64,000 nt of DNA from assembly GCF_021568285.1 (NCBI RefSeq), contig NZ_JAKGTQ010000003.1, forward strand, positions 124,001 through 188,000, written 5' to 3'. Both the position numbers and the translations under genes were made by a program. The DNA is from Rheinheimera sp. UJ63. GTDB lineage: Bacteria; Pseudomonadota; Gammaproteobacteria; Enterobacterales; Alteromonadaceae. The notes under the pieces were generated by a model. The model was given only the letters and a program-made list of their open reading frames with translations, ran no database searches and had not been told where the DNA came from. Of this stretch, positions 45,287 to 55,652 are shown piece after piece. The stretch's first letter is position 1. Each line of letters starts with the position of its first letter.

Positions 45287-46812
45287 TTTACTTTCACCAT
45301 TGGCCGTTCAGGACGACTCCAATCAACATGATAGGTTTTACCCTTGGTTTTATCCGTGCGCTCAAAGGTATGAGCACCAAAGAAATCACGCTGGCCTTGT
45401 AATAAGTTTGCCGGTAACACCGCGGTGCGGTAAGCATCATAATAACTTAGCGCCGAACTTAACGCGGCAACCGGGATCCCCGCCAGCGACGCGTTGGCAA
45501 CCGCTTTGCGCCAGTTTTGTTGATACACTGAAATTTGCTTTGAGAAAAACGGATCCAACAGCAGGTTTTCCAACTCGTCGTTTCGCTCGTAAGCTTCAGT
45601 GATCGATTGTAAAAACACCGCTCGGATAATACAGCCCGCACGCCAAATCTTAGCGATTTCGGCAAAATTTAACTGCCAACCATGCTCGGCCGCAGCCGTT
45701 TTCATCAGATGAAAGCCCTGCGCATACACGCAAATTTTGGCACAATACAAAGCATCATGCAGTGCTTGGATCATGTCGGCTTGCTGTTCTTCTGAGAATA
45801 AATTTTGAGCAGGACCGGCCAGTACCGTTGCAGCTTTCACCCGTTCAGCTTTTAAGCCAGAAATCGCGCGGGCATATACCGCTTCAGCGATGGTGGGCGC
45901 GGGGCTGCCTAATTGTAAACTGCTCACGGCAGTCCACAGGCCCGTGCCTTTTTGACCGGCCTTATCTAGAATAACATCAACCAGCGGTAAGCCGGTTTCG
46001 CTGTCTTTGGTGGCTAAGACTTGGGCACTGATATCCATTAAATAACTGTGCAGTGGGCCATCATTCCATTGCACGAAAATCTCACCAATGGCCGCTGCCG
46101 ACATGCCTAACACATCTCGCATCACCTGATAGGCTTCGCAAATCAGCTGCATATCGGCATATTCGATACCGTTGTGCACCATTTTGACATAATGGCCAGA
46201 ACCACTGGGGCCAATATAGGCCGCACAAGGTTCACCTTCTGTTACGGGATTACCCGGCTCAAAACGTTCGATAGGCTTACCGGTGGTTGGATCCACTTTG
46301 GCGGCAATCGCTTGCCACATCGGTTTAATGCGGGTCCACGCGTAAGGATCGCCACTGGGCATTAAAGAAGGGCCAAACCGGGCACCCACTTCACCACCTG
46401 ACACGGCGGTGGAGAAAAAGATAAATTTACCTTCGTAGCTTTTTTCTCGCGCGACAGTATCCGTCCACAGACTGTTACCGGTATCGACCACGATGTCATC
46501 GGCTTGAATACCGGCATCGATCAATTTATGACACACATCGTCAACGGCTTTGCCCGCAGGCACGGATAACACTATTAGGTGAGGCGCAGATAAACGTGAT
46601 AACAATTCGGTGTACGAGCTACACCCGACAACTCGGGGGCCTTTATCGCCTTGCTCTGCCGCATCTTGTGCTAACACAGCCTCTAATTTCTGGTTATCAA
46701 GGTCAAAAGCCGCCACTCGATAGCCGTTATCTGCCAGGTTGAGAATAAGGTTTTTACCCATTACCCCTGCCCCAACAAAACCAATTTCACACAGAGTTGT
46801 GCTGTCTGTCAT
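45283..46812 (-). CDS. gnd: 6-phosphogluconate dehydrogenase (decarboxylating)
   Basis: NADP-dependent oxidative decarboxylation of 6-phosphogluconate to ribulose-5-phosphate. The 509-aa protein has the dinucleotide fold [20 protein letters not shown], the substrate loop [19 protein letters not shown], the catalytic [19 protein letters not shown] and the C-terminal [15 protein letters not shown]. It is somewhat longer than the 468-aa enteric enzyme, with an insertion around residues 165-195. An AAGGA ribosome-binding site lies 7 nt before the ATG. First gene of a gnd-purT operon. Confidence 0.94.
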   Translation of the reverse strand: MTDSTTLCEIGFVGAGVMGKNLILNLADNGYRVAAFDLDNQKLEAVLAQDAAEQGDKGPRVVGCSSYTELLSRLSAPHLIVLSVPAGKAVDDVCHKLIDAGIQADDIVVDTGNSLWTDTVAREKSYEGKFIFFSTAVSGGEVGARFGPSLMPSGDPYAWTRIKPMWQAIAAKVDPTTGKPIERFEPGNPVTEGEPCAAYIGPSGSGHYVKMVHNGIEYADMQLICEAYQVMRDVLGMSAAAIGEIFVQWNDGPLHSYLMDISAQVLATKDSETGLPLVDVILDKAGQKGTGLWTAVSSLQLGSPAPTIAEAVYARAISGLKAERVKAATVLAGPAQNLFSEEQQADMIQALHDALYCAKICVYAQGFHLMKTAAAEHGWQLNFAEIAKIWRAGCIIRAVFLQSITEAYERNDELENLLLDPFFSKQISVYQQNWRKAVANASLAGIPVAALSSALSYYDAYRTAVLPANLLQGQRDFFGAHTFERTDKTKGKTYHVDWSRPERPMVKVK

Positions 46813-46898
46813 CTAACGATCCTTAACAACGTTGAAAGCGCGCAAACTGGCGCGGGTCGAAAAATGCCGCGCATTATAGGCTATATACCAGCATAAAC

Positions 46899-48947
46899 CT
46901 ACTGCCAGACCGATAAGCTATAAGCGCTTTGCAACCACTTATCTTTACGCACCGCTGTAGTAGGCGTTAAACCGTCATTCACTGAAGTGTCGAACAATAA
47001 GTTGCGTAAGGGCGCTGGAATGCTAACCGCTTGATTTTTATCCGATGCATTTAGGATGCATAACAAACGTTGACCGCTATTGTCATTAACAATATCCACC
47101 ATGCAACTGTGCCGCTCGGACTCATGCCAATTCGGCTCGGTCATATCGGTGCCATCCATTAAATACCAATGCACGTGGTGTTTATCACCATGTTTTTGGT
47201 AGTTATCGTCTAATAAGCTGATTTGCTGTAAACAACATAATGACTGGCGCATTTTCAGCATTTGTTGCACAAATTTCAGAAACTTAGTGGCGGGCCCATC
47301 TAACTGCCAATTTAACCAAGAAATCGGATTATCTTGGCAGTACGCATTGTTATTGCCATGCTGAGTATGACTTAGCTCGTCGCCGCCTAACCAATGGATC
47401 ATCCCTTGGCTAAGCACTAAAGTGGCAACCAAATTACGCCGATGTTGATTACGGGCATTAATAATGGCTTCATCCGAGGTCACACCTTCAGCACCATGAT
47501 TCTTACTCAGATTATGGCCGTGACCATCGCGGTTTTCTTCACCGTTTAGCCAATTGTGTTTGTCGTTGTAACTGACTAAATCTCTGAGTGTAAAGCCATC
47601 GTGATAGCTAATATAGTTCACACTGCAGCTGGCGGGCTTATGATGTTTTTGAAAAATATCGCGCGAGCCCAATAAGCGTGTAGCAAATTCGGGGAGCACC
47701 CCTTGGTCGCCACGCCAAAACGCCCGAAAAGTATCACGGCATTTATCATTAAGCTCAGACCAGTGCGCCGGAAATTGCCCCAAATGATAGCCAAAAGGCC
47801 CAACATCCCAAGGCTCCGCAATCAGCTTAGCTTTACTGATCACCGGATCTTGCGCGACGATTTGAAAGAAAGCCGCAAACGGATTGTAGCGTTTAAACTC
47901 CCGGCCCAGTGTCACCGCTAAATCAAAGCGAAAACCATCTACCTGCATCTCGGTTAACCAATAACGCAAGGCATCCATGATCATCCGCTGCATCATCGGA
48001 TGCGACACATTCAAGGTATTGCCACACCCCGTAAAATTACAATAATTCTGGTAATCGATCATTTCGCCATGGCTATGAAACAGATAATACTGCCGATTCG
48101 CTAAACCACGAAAACTAAGTACTGGGCCATCTTCACCCGCTTCGGCCGTGTGATTAAACACCACATCTAAAATAACTTCTAAGCCATGTTGATGCAGGGT
48201 GCGCACCATGGTTTTGAACTCGGCTACCGCATCTTCGTACTGATAACGCGGTTCCGGTGCAAAAAAATTCAGCGGGTTGTAACCCCAATAATTGGTTAAA
48301 CGTAACGCACTGAGCCGCGGTTCGGCCATAAAAGAAGCCACCGGCAATAATTGCACCGTGGTAATGCCTAACGCTAACAGATGTTTAATAATCGCCGGAT
48401 GACACAAGCCCAAATAGGTCCCGCGCAAATGCTCAGGCACATCGGGATGTTGCATGGTCATGCCTTTGACATGCGCTTCATAAATGACGGTTTTTTCTCG
48501 AGGGATCGCAGGTTTAACGCTATCTTGCCAGTCAAATGGAGCCTGTTCTAACACCCCTTTCGCTAAAGAATAATGACTGTGGCTAGCGTACTGGCGTTCT
48601 TGCCAAATTTGTGGCCGATTTAACTTGCGACAATAAGGGTCAAGTAATAAACGCTCTTTATCAAAACGTAAACCAGCATCCGGAATAGTGGGCCCAGCCG
48701 CTTTTAGCGCATATAAAGAGCCCTGCTCAATACCACTGACCGCCACATGCCAGATTTCACCGGTACGGCCTTGAAAGGGGATCTCGGCAAGCAACTCTTC
48801 GGTGTCGGGCAGAAACAAACACAAGGTCAGTTCACTGGCATCAGGAGCATACACAGCAAAATTCCACGTTTCTGCTTGCACTAAACTCGCCCCTAACGGA
48901 CTCGGCTGGCCAGCAGACATTTTTAACAACCCAATGACGGCGGTCAT
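46899..48947 (-). CDS. glgX: Glycogen debranching enzyme GlgX
   Basis: A GH13 isoamylase-type alpha-1,6-glucosidase that removes limit branches from glycogen. The 682-aa protein has an N-terminal CBM48-like domain (about 15-110) and the catalytic barrel, with the region IV Asp in SYHDGFTLRDLVSYNDKHN and the nucleophile region GFRFDLAVTLG. The acid/base Glu is in LIAEPWDVG. AAGGAAA precedes the ATG. It follows glgB by 9 bp in a malQ-glgB-glgX operon, so storage-polymer branching and debranching are co-regulated. Confidence 0.95.
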   Translation of the reverse strand: MTAVIGLLKMSAGQPSPLGASLVQAETWNFAVYAPDASELTLCLFLPDTEELLAEIPFQGRTGEIWHVAVSGIEQGSLYALKAAGPTIPDAGLRFDKERLLLDPYCRKLNRPQIWQERQYASHSHYSLAKGVLEQAPFDWQDSVKPAIPREKTVIYEAHVKGMTMQHPDVPEHLRGTYLGLCHPAIIKHLLALGITTVQLLPVASFMAEPRLSALRLTNYWGYNPLNFFAPEPRYQYEDAVAEFKTMVRTLHQHGLEVILDVVFNHTAEAGEDGPVLSFRGLANRQYYLFHSHGEMIDYQNYCNFTGCGNTLNVSHPMMQRMIMDALRYWLTEMQVDGFRFDLAVTLGREFKRYNPFAAFFQIVAQDPVISKAKLIAEPWDVGPFGYHLGQFPAHWSELNDKCRDTFRAFWRGDQGVLPEFATRLLGSRDIFQKHHKPASCSVNYISYHDGFTLRDLVSYNDKHNWLNGEENRDGHGHNLSKNHGAEGVTSDEAIINARNQHRRNLVATLVLSQGMIHWLGGDELSHTQHGNNNAYCQDNPISWLNWQLDGPATKFLKFVQQMLKMRQSLCCLQQISLLDDNYQKHGDKHHVHWYLMDGTDMTEPNWHESERHSCMVDIVNDNSGQRLLCILNASDKNQAVSIPAPLRNLLFDTSVNDGLTPTTAVRKDKWLQSAYSLSVWQ

Positions 48948-48956
48948 GGTATTTCC

Positions 48957-51146
48957 TTAGATTTTTTGTCGAATGTATAACGTCGATAATGGCGGTAAAT
49001 CTAACACGATACTACAAGCCTGACCGTGCATAGCCTGCTCAAGCGCTAGCAAAGGTGCTTGCTGCACCGGATAATTACTGCCCCAGTAATGTTCGCTATC
49101 GGTATTTAAAATGATTTCGTATTCACCGGCCTGTGCCACACCTAAACAAAAAGCATTGCGTGGAACCGGGGTAAAATTACTGACCACATAGACCCGCTCG
49201 CCTGCGGCATCTTGCCGAAACAAGCTTACGGTACTGTGTGCAGCATCCTGATGATCTAACCAACCAAAACCGGCGGTGTCATAATCTAATTGGTACAAAG
49301 GCGTATGACCGCGATAGGTATGGTTTAGATCACGAAACAACTGCTGCATACCGCGATGTTTATCAAAGCTCAGTAAATGCCAATCTAGGCTTTGTGAGTG
49401 CGACCATTCTCGCGCTTGCGCAAACTCAATGCCCATAAAATTCATTTTCTTACCCGGATGGGCAAACATAAAGGCTAAAAAGGCACGCATATTGGCCGCT
49501 TTTTGCCATTCGTCACCCGGCATTTTTTCTAACAAACTGCCTTTACCATGCACGACTTCATCATGCGATAACGGTAAAATGAAGTTTTCATTATAGGCAT
49601 AGACCATTGAAAACGTCAGATCGCCATGATGATACTGCCGATAAGCCGGATCTTTACTGATATAGCGCAAGCTGTCATTCATCCAGCCCATATTCCACTT
49701 AAAGCCAAAGCCTAAGCCGCCACTATCAGTGGGTCGTGATACTTGAGGAAACGAGGTCGACTCTTCCGCAATGGTCATCGCTAAAGGGAATTTGCTATAC
49801 ACTTCACGGTTAAGCCATTGAAACAAACTAATGGCTTCATAGTTATGATTACCCCCATCAATGTTTGGCACCCACTCTCCCGCATTACGCGAGTAATCCC
49901 AATACAACATCGAGGCCACGGCATCGACACGGATCCCATCAATGTGGAAGTGTTCGAGCCAATAAATCGCACTCGCCACTAAAAACTGTCGCACATAGTC
50001 TTTACCAAAGTCATAAATGCAGGAGTTCCAATCTGGATGCCAGCCACGACGCGGATCTTCGTATTCGTATAAACAACTGCCATCAAACCGTGCTAAGCCA
50101 TGGCCGTCTTCAGGGAAGTGCGCCGGAACCCAATCTAAAATCACGCCAATACCGGCCTGGTGGCAAGCATCGACAAAGGCTTTAAAGTCATCTGGATGAC
50201 CAAAGCGGGAGGTCGGCGCAAATAAACCCAATGGCTGATAGCCCCAAGAACCATCAAAGGGGTGCTCCATAATCGGCATCAGTTCGATGTGGGTATACCC
50301 CATCTCAAGCACATAAGGAATTAACTGTGCAGCAAGCGCTTGATAACTCAGCGGGGCATTTTCACTGTCACGACGCCAAGAGCCTGGATGCACCTCATAG
50401 ATGCTCATCGCACTTTGATAGACATTGCCAGACTTTCGTGTTGTCCAGTTTTGATCTTGCCACTGATAAGCGCCATGATCATAAACTAAGGAAGCATGTG
50501 ACGGATATTGCTCAGCATAAAACGCCAGCGGGTCGGCTTTGTGCGGTAATAAATCGCCATGTTTGTTTTTAACTTCAAATTTATAACGAGTGCCAGTGGC
50601 GATTTCAGGCATCACTAATACCCAATGCCCGCATTCGGTGCGCTCCATCGGATGACAACGGCCATCCCAATGGTTCATATCGCCAACCAAACTGACGGTG
50701 CTGGCATCCGGCGCGTACACGGCAAAGCGAGTAGCCGGTAGGCTTTTACCAGCAAAATCTAAAGTGATCAGCTGAGCACCTAACTGGCGGTATAAATTTT
50801 CTGGCTGGGAATGCACAAAATGCACAGCATGATAGGCTTGCTCAGTAAACTGATAGGGATCAACCAACCGATATTGGTGTTGTCCTTGCTTAACTTGAAG
50901 ATAATAAGGCACGGCTTTACGTTTTCTCGGCTGCGCCAGTTCAAACACACCCGGGCAGCCTATCACTGCAGCTAATTGCCCTAAGCTTTTATCGGTATTA
51001 GCATCAAAAGCTTCAACTTCACTCGCATGAGGTAGATAGCAGCGTAACACTAAGCCTTTATTTTTATTGTCTGGTTGCATTAACTGCCAACCCAAAACAC
51101 TAAAGGGCTGTCTGCAGCGCGCTTGTGCAAAAAACGTTAAGTTCAT
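48957..51146 (-). CDS. glgB: 1,4-alpha-glucan branching enzyme
   Basis: A GH13 enzyme that forms alpha-1,6 branches in glycogen. The 729-aa protein has two N-terminal carbohydrate-binding domains (about 10-105 and 125-225, with FAVYAPDASTVSLVGDMNHW). The catalytic barrel follows, with nucleophile DGIRVDAVASMLYWDYSR, acid/base Glu in TIAEESTSFPQVS, and LPLSHDEVVHGKGS, and then a C-terminal beta domain. Glycogen synthesis genes glgC and glgA are not in the window. Confidence 0.96.
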   Translation of the reverse strand: MNLTFFAQARCRQPFSVLGWQLMQPDNKNKGLVLRCYLPHASEVEAFDANTDKSLGQLAAVIGCPGVFELAQPRKRKAVPYYLQVKQGQHQYRLVDPYQFTEQAYHAVHFVHSQPENLYRQLGAQLITLDFAGKSLPATRFAVYAPDASTVSLVGDMNHWDGRCHPMERTECGHWVLVMPEIATGTRYKFEVKNKHGDLLPHKADPLAFYAEQYPSHASLVYDHGAYQWQDQNWTTRKSGNVYQSAMSIYEVHPGSWRRDSENAPLSYQALAAQLIPYVLEMGYTHIELMPIMEHPFDGSWGYQPLGLFAPTSRFGHPDDFKAFVDACHQAGIGVILDWVPAHFPEDGHGLARFDGSCLYEYEDPRRGWHPDWNSCIYDFGKDYVRQFLVASAIYWLEHFHIDGIRVDAVASMLYWDYSRNAGEWVPNIDGGNHNYEAISLFQWLNREVYSKFPLAMTIAEESTSFPQVSRPTDSGGLGFGFKWNMGWMNDSLRYISKDPAYRQYHHGDLTFSMVYAYNENFILPLSHDEVVHGKGSLLEKMPGDEWQKAANMRAFLAFMFAHPGKKMNFMGIEFAQAREWSHSQSLDWHLLSFDKHRGMQQLFRDLNHTYRGHTPLYQLDYDTAGFGWLDHQDAAHSTVSLFRQDAAGERVYVVSNFTPVPRNAFCLGVAQAGEYEIILNTDSEHYWGSNYPVQQAPLLALEQAMHGQACSIVLDLPPLSTLYIRQKI

Positions 51147-51194
51147 TACCTTGTCCTTATCTTATTATTGTTGCTTAATCCTGAGTCAACACGA

Positions 51195-53387
51195 TTACTG
51201 GCCTTTACGGCGAAGTGCGAGTTGCTTTAATAATTCATTGATCGGTGCTTCGGTGGTCCATTGCTCCAGATCACGGCTTAATTTACGCCGCCAGTTTGGA
51301 TATTCATTACTGGTGCCAGGCACATTGACCGGTTGCGTCATCTCTAGCCAGTCTTCGATTTGTAAACATAATAATTGTGAGCTGCCACTGGCTAAATGTT
51401 GCTGTAAGGCAAAATTGAGTACCCGGTCCATGGCTAGCTGATCGACACTACGTGGGTAATCAGCGGGTAGCAAGTTATGGCCATGCAAAGAATCTAAAAT
51501 ACGTTGTTTATTGTGATGACGCTGATGATAAAGCTGCTCTAATTGCGCTTCATCTTGATATAACCCGAGCGCTTTGCCCAGTTTTAAATCTTCACAATGC
51601 CAAAAACCAATTAAGGTCGGCAAGTCATGCGTACTGAGTGTCGCCATTGCTTGTTGCGGGTAGTGTGCTGGCGAAATATAGCCACCATCGGCAGCTGTTT
51701 CAAAAAAGAATACCCGATAAGAATACATGCCAAATTGCTGTAATAACTCGCGAATACCGTCTGGCACCGTACCTAGGTCTTCACCAATAATCACCGCCTG
51801 TTGCCGCTGACTCTCTAAGGCTAAGATCCCGAGCAAATCCATAATAGGATAATACACATAAGCACCGCCACCGGCATTAGTTGCGGCCTTAGGTACCCAC
51901 CACAACCGCAGAAGCGCCATCACATGGTCAATGCGCAGCGCCCCCGCGTTTTGCATATTACTGCGAAATAAATCAATCATCGGCTGGTAAGCTTGCTGAT
52001 ATAACTGATAAGGCTTCATTGGTGGCAGCCCCCAGTTTTGTCCGGCAGGCCCTAATGGATCTGGCGGAGCACCTACGCTGGCATCACGACAATATAACTC
52101 AGGGTTGCCCCAAATCTCAGTAGACGCTTCGCTGACGCCCACGGCCAGATCGCGATATAAACCTAGCAACATGCCACTGTCTTTAGCCAGTTGCTGGGCT
52201 TGCGCTAATTGCTCTGTGGCCAGAAATTGCAGGTAACAATAAAAATCGAGTTCCGCCGCGTGATCTTGGGCAAATTGCAGTACTGCGGTATCAGTAGGAT
52301 CACGGTATTGTTCTGGCCAATTTGGCCACCCCCAATATTGTGAGTCTTGCTGATACAGCCAAGCATGTAGCGCATCATATAAGGCTAGCTGCTGTAAGCT
52401 CTCACCGCCATCGGCTTTAAACTTTGCAAACGCAGCCAGTAGTTTTGACTGTTTTGTGCTTTGTGTTTGCAGCCACTGATATAAGCTTTTTAATACAGGC
52501 AGTTTTAACGTCATTACGGTGGGGTAATCCACCCAGTCTGCGGCACGCACCGCTTTTAATTTCTCCTGAAATGCGGTGTCTTTAACTTGCTGTTGTGCAG
52601 CAGCACATTGCGCATAGCCCGGCACAGCCGTAACATCAAGATAAATAATATTTAACCAACGCCGCGAAGACGGGCTATAAGGGCTGGCATTATCGGCAAT
52701 AGCGGGATAAAGCGCATGAATAGGATTTAACCCAACAAAATCAGCACCATGCGCCCCAAGATAACGCACTAAATTATTCAGATCAGTAAAATCACCAATG
52801 CCCCAATTCCGCGCTGAACGCAGCGCATATAATTGGATTGCTGTGCCCCACTGTTTTTGTTCAGTAAAGGCAGGCGGTTGATAACAGCGCTCAGGCGCAA
52901 TAATCAGTTTTTGACTGACTGACAATTCTGTACCGGCGCAGGTTAAGATCAACTGATGATAACCTAACGGTAATGCCCCATCGAAGACATGTAAATATTG
53001 CTGATATTCTTCCTCTTGCAGCACGGTCACTTGCGTTAGCTCACCATTAACCGGCGTTAACGGATAATCCGTTACCTTGCCCTGCTCGGTGATCAGTTGC
53101 AAAACAAAATCTGTGTTAGCCAAGGCTAATGGCACTTGCACTTCAAGTTGCCATTGCTCCGCGACCGGCTGGACAGAAACAGGGGCAATTAACTGCTGCC
53201 AAAAATCGAGTTGTCGTTCAAGTAATTCTGTGCGGGTCGCGTCATCATCTGCAACCGGGTAACCCATTGCAGCTAATAAGGCTAATTGATTGACTTCGCT
53301 GACTTCTGTCGGCTGCCCCCAGGCATCATTAAAATGTGTTTCGATACCATTAAAAGCGATAAGTTGTGCCCGTAAAGCTGCGTCCAT
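51195..53387 (-). CDS. malQ: 4-alpha-glucanotransferase (amylomaltase)
   Basis: A GH77 enzyme that disproportionates maltodextrins. The 730-aa protein has an N-terminal extension (1-150) and the GH77 core: QLYALRSARNWGIGDF, the Asp nucleophile region ALRIDHVMALLRLWWVP, the Glu in VIIGEDLGTVPDGI, and STHDLPTLIGFW. The ATG at 53387 has AAGGAA 5 nt upstream. It is first in malQ-glgB-glgX and divergent from gapA; the intergenic region carries a HexR-type site that could affect both directions. Confidence 0.95.
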   Translation of the reverse strand: MDAALRAQLIAFNGIETHFNDAWGQPTEVSEVNQLALLAAMGYPVADDDATRTELLERQLDFWQQLIAPVSVQPVAEQWQLEVQVPLALANTDFVLQLITEQGKVTDYPLTPVNGELTQVTVLQEEEYQQYLHVFDGALPLGYHQLILTCAGTELSVSQKLIIAPERCYQPPAFTEQKQWGTAIQLYALRSARNWGIGDFTDLNNLVRYLGAHGADFVGLNPIHALYPAIADNASPYSPSSRRWLNIIYLDVTAVPGYAQCAAAQQQVKDTAFQEKLKAVRAADWVDYPTVMTLKLPVLKSLYQWLQTQSTKQSKLLAAFAKFKADGGESLQQLALYDALHAWLYQQDSQYWGWPNWPEQYRDPTDTAVLQFAQDHAAELDFYCYLQFLATEQLAQAQQLAKDSGMLLGLYRDLAVGVSEASTEIWGNPELYCRDASVGAPPDPLGPAGQNWGLPPMKPYQLYQQAYQPMIDLFRSNMQNAGALRIDHVMALLRLWWVPKAATNAGGGAYVYYPIMDLLGILALESQRQQAVIIGEDLGTVPDGIRELLQQFGMYSYRVFFFETAADGGYISPAHYPQQAMATLSTHDLPTLIGFWHCEDLKLGKALGLYQDEAQLEQLYHQRHHNKQRILDSLHGHNLLPADYPRSVDQLAMDRVLNFALQQHLASGSSQLLCLQIEDWLEMTQPVNVPGTSNEYPNWRRKLSRDLEQWTTEAPINELLKQLALRRKGQ

Positions 53388-53524
53388 TGGAATTCCTTGG
53401 CAAATTAGAACTAATATAAAGCATTCTAAGCGGCATAGATGCCGATGTCATGAGCTAATTTATGTCATAAAATTACAAAAAAGCCAACAAAACAGTTTTC
53501 AAGCTTGAAAAATGTGGCAAAAAA

Positions 53525-53539
53525 TGTAATTTTACTACA
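53525..53539. promoter_or_regulatory. HexR-type operator in the malQ/gapA intergenic region
   Basis: TGTAATTTTACTACA fits the published HexR pattern TGTARTNNNAYTACA at every fixed position. HexR is an RpiR-family regulator that senses KDPG in Shewanella and other gammaproteobacteria, and gapA is a recurrent target. The match is directly seen; binding and sign of regulation are inferred. A second perfect palindrome, TTTTCAAGCTTGAAAA, lies just upstream at 53496-53511. Confidence 0.7.
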
Positions 53540-53595
53540 TATTATATTGATATTACTTTTTCAAACTTAGTCTAGCACTTAACAGCGGGGTTCTT

Positions 53596-54603
53596 ATGTC
53601 AATTCGTGTTGCTATTAACGGTTTCGGCCGTATCGGTCGTAATGTACTACGCGCACTCTATGAGAGCAGCAAAAATTACGATATTAAAGTGGTTGCCATT
53701 AACGACTTAGGTGATGCGTCAATTAATGCTCACTTATTAAAATATGATACTGCCCATGGCATTTTCGCGGCTGACGTTAAGCATGATGAGCGAGCTATCT
53801 ATGTTAATAACGATGAGATCCGCACGTTAAGCGTCCGTAACCCTGCCGATTTACCTTGGGCTGAGCTGAAAGTAGATGTCGTACTAGAATGTACTGGCCT
53901 GTTTACTGATCGTAAAACGGCTGGCGCGCATTTAACCGCAGGTGCCAAGAAAGTGATTATTTCTGCACCTGGTAAAGATGTTGATGCAACGGTTGTTTAT
54001 GGTGTTAACCATCAGATTTTAACGCCAGAGATGAACATTATCTCTAACGCATCTTGCACCACTAACTGTTTAGCGCCGATTGCTAAACCGTTATATGAAG
54101 CGCTAGGTATCGAGTCAGGTTTAATGACCACTATTCATGCTTATACTAACGATCAACGTTTAAGTGATGTGTATCACACTGACTTGCGTCGTGCTCGCGC
54201 AGCGGCCATGTCTATGATACCAACTAAAACCGGTGCGGCAGCGGCTGTGGGTTTAGTGGTACCTGAACTAAAAGGCAAATTTGACGGTTTAGCGGTACGG
54301 GTACCGACGTTAAATGTGTCGTTGGTTGATTTAACCTTTATCGCCGGTCGTGAAACCGACGCAGAAGAAGTGAATAGTATTATTCGCCAAGCTGCAGCGA
54401 GCAGCCCGATGAATCAGGTATTGCATGTTAACGATTTACCTTTGGTGTCAATCGACTTTAACCACAATCCCATGTCATCTATCTTTGATGCCACTGAAAC
54501 ACGGGTGTTGGGCCGTTTAGTCAAAGTGATGAGCTGGTATGACAATGAGTGGGGCTTTAGCAACCGTATGCTAGATAACACTGTTGAATTAATGAAGTTC
54601 TAA
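53596..54603 (+). CDS. gapA: Glyceraldehyde-3-phosphate dehydrogenase, type I
   Basis: Glycolytic NAD-dependent GAPDH of standard length (335 aa). It has the N-terminal [20 protein letters not shown], the catalytic Cys in [18 protein letters not shown] near residue 154, and [15 protein letters not shown] with the active-site His. The C-terminal [15 protein letters not shown] is conserved. Sequence features place it with GapA/GapB-type enzymes. It is the second GAPDH in the window, clearly different from the long form at 36009-37460. Followed by a terminator and yeaD. Confidence 0.95.
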   Translation: MSIRVAINGFGRIGRNVLRALYESSKNYDIKVVAINDLGDASINAHLLKYDTAHGIFAADVKHDERAIYVNNDEIRTLSVRNPADLPWAELKVDVVLECTGLFTDRKTAGAHLTAGAKKVIISAPGKDVDATVVYGVNHQILTPEMNIISNASCTTNCLAPIAKPLYEALGIESGLMTTIHAYTNDQRLSDVYHTDLRRARAAAMSMIPTKTGAAAAVGLVVPELKGKFDGLAVRVPTLNVSLVDLTFIAGRETDAEEVNSIIRQAAASSPMNQVLHVNDLPLVSIDFNHNPMSSIFDATETRVLGRLVKVMSWYDNEWGFSNRMLDNTVELMKF

Positions 54604-54620
54604 GCCTTACGCTTTTCAAC

Positions 54621-54644
54621 AACAGCCAGCCTTTGCTGGCTGTT
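54621..54644 (+). terminator. Hairpin downstream of gapA
   Basis: The perfect 10-bp stem AACAGCCAGC/GCTGGCTGTT has a 4-nt loop CTTT and is followed by an imperfect T tract. It probably terminates most gapA transcripts before yeaD. Confidence 0.7.
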
Positions 54645-54701
54645 TGCGTTTAAGCCTATAATAACGTTTTAATAATCACAGCACCGTTGTTGAGGAATAG
54701 C

Positions 54702-55556
54702 ATGTCAATCGCCAGCGCACAATTGGGTTTTGCCCATCTTACCGATCTACCCTGTTATCGCCTACAGTTTCAGCAAGCCAGTTTAGTGGTGTCACTTTAT
54801 GGTGGGCATTTACTGTCTTATCAACCGCAACCTGGGCAAGAAACGCTGTGGTTATCGCCACTTGCAAGCTGGCATCAACAACAACCGCTACGCGGGGGTG
54901 TACCGATTTGCTGGCCTTGGTTTGGTCCAATTGAAGCCAAATTAAACCCAGAGCAGCAAGCCGTACCCAATCATGGGTTAGTGCGCAATCGAATGTGGAC
55001 CTTTATCGACAGCCAAGCGCACAGCGATTTTAATAGCCTAACCTTAAACATCAGTATCGATGATATGCCTGGACATCGGGCTAAAACACTCAGCTTAACG
55101 CTTTGTTTGCGACTTTATGCCGATAAGCTGAGTATCACACTCGAATGTGACGAACCCCTGTTACAACAAGCCGCTTTACACAGCTATTTCCAAGTGCCCT
55201 CGCTGAGCGCTTGCACTGTGCAGGGGTTGGGTCAGCGCTTTATAGATAAAGTTAGGCAACAACAACACTTTATTGAAGCGGATCCCGTCGTGTTTAATCA
55301 AGAAATTGATCGGGTTTATCTTGAACCAGCAGCGCAGTTAAGCGTGCAAAGCGGTCAGTATCAGCTACTTATTGACCAACAAGGGCATGACAGCACCGTG
55401 CTGTGGAACCCGGCAGCAGAACGTAGCAAAGCGATGGCGGATTTGCCTGATCACGGTTATCAAGAATTTGTCTGCGTTGAAACGGCACAACTGCAGATGG
55501 CTACGCCTAGCCCATTGCAGTTAACACAGACATTGCAGCTAACAAAAACAGAGTAA
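54702..55556 (+). CDS. yeaD: D-hexose-6-phosphate mutarotase (YeaD-like aldose epimerase)
   Basis: A 284-aa aldose-1-epimerase-fold protein of the YeaD family, which interconverts the anomers of glucose-6-phosphate-like sugars. The start is ATG 54702 (MSIASAQLGFAHL), with GAGGAA 6 nt upstream; a TTG five codons earlier is less likely. Conserved segments are LRGGVPICWPWFGP, the catalytic His in AALHSYFQV, and the Glu in EFVCVETAQ. The position after gapA is the same as in E. coli. Its 3' end is partially duplicated downstream. Confidence 0.9.
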   Translation: MSIASAQLGFAHLTDLPCYRLQFQQASLVVSLYGGHLLSYQPQPGQETLWLSPLASWHQQQPLRGGVPICWPWFGPIEAKLNPEQQAVPNHGLVRNRMWTFIDSQAHSDFNSLTLNISIDDMPGHRAKTLSLTLCLRLYADKLSITLECDEPLLQQAALHSYFQVPSLSACTVQGLGQRFIDKVRQQQHFIEADPVVFNQEIDRVYLEPAAQLSVQSGQYQLLIDQQGHDSTVLWNPAAERSKAMADLPDHGYQEFVCVETAQLQMATPSPLQLTQTLQLTKTE

Positions 55557-55652
55557 CGGCGCTAGCGCCAAATTGCACTGGCACAACTGCAGATTGATAA
55601 CCCTAACCCACTGCAAGTTAACAAAGACAGAGTCACAGCGTTAGCGCCAACT
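55484..55652 (+). repeat. Tandem degenerate duplication of the yeaD 3' end
   Basis: The segment from 55484 (GGCACAACTGCAGAT) to about 55575 recurs from 55580 to about 55652 with substitutions and a gap of about 16 bp. Both copies end in the same kind of motif, GGCGCTAGCGCC (55558-55569, a perfect palindrome) and GCGTTAGCGCCA. The second copy holds the last codons of the oppositely oriented lipoprotein gene. Confidence 0.75.
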
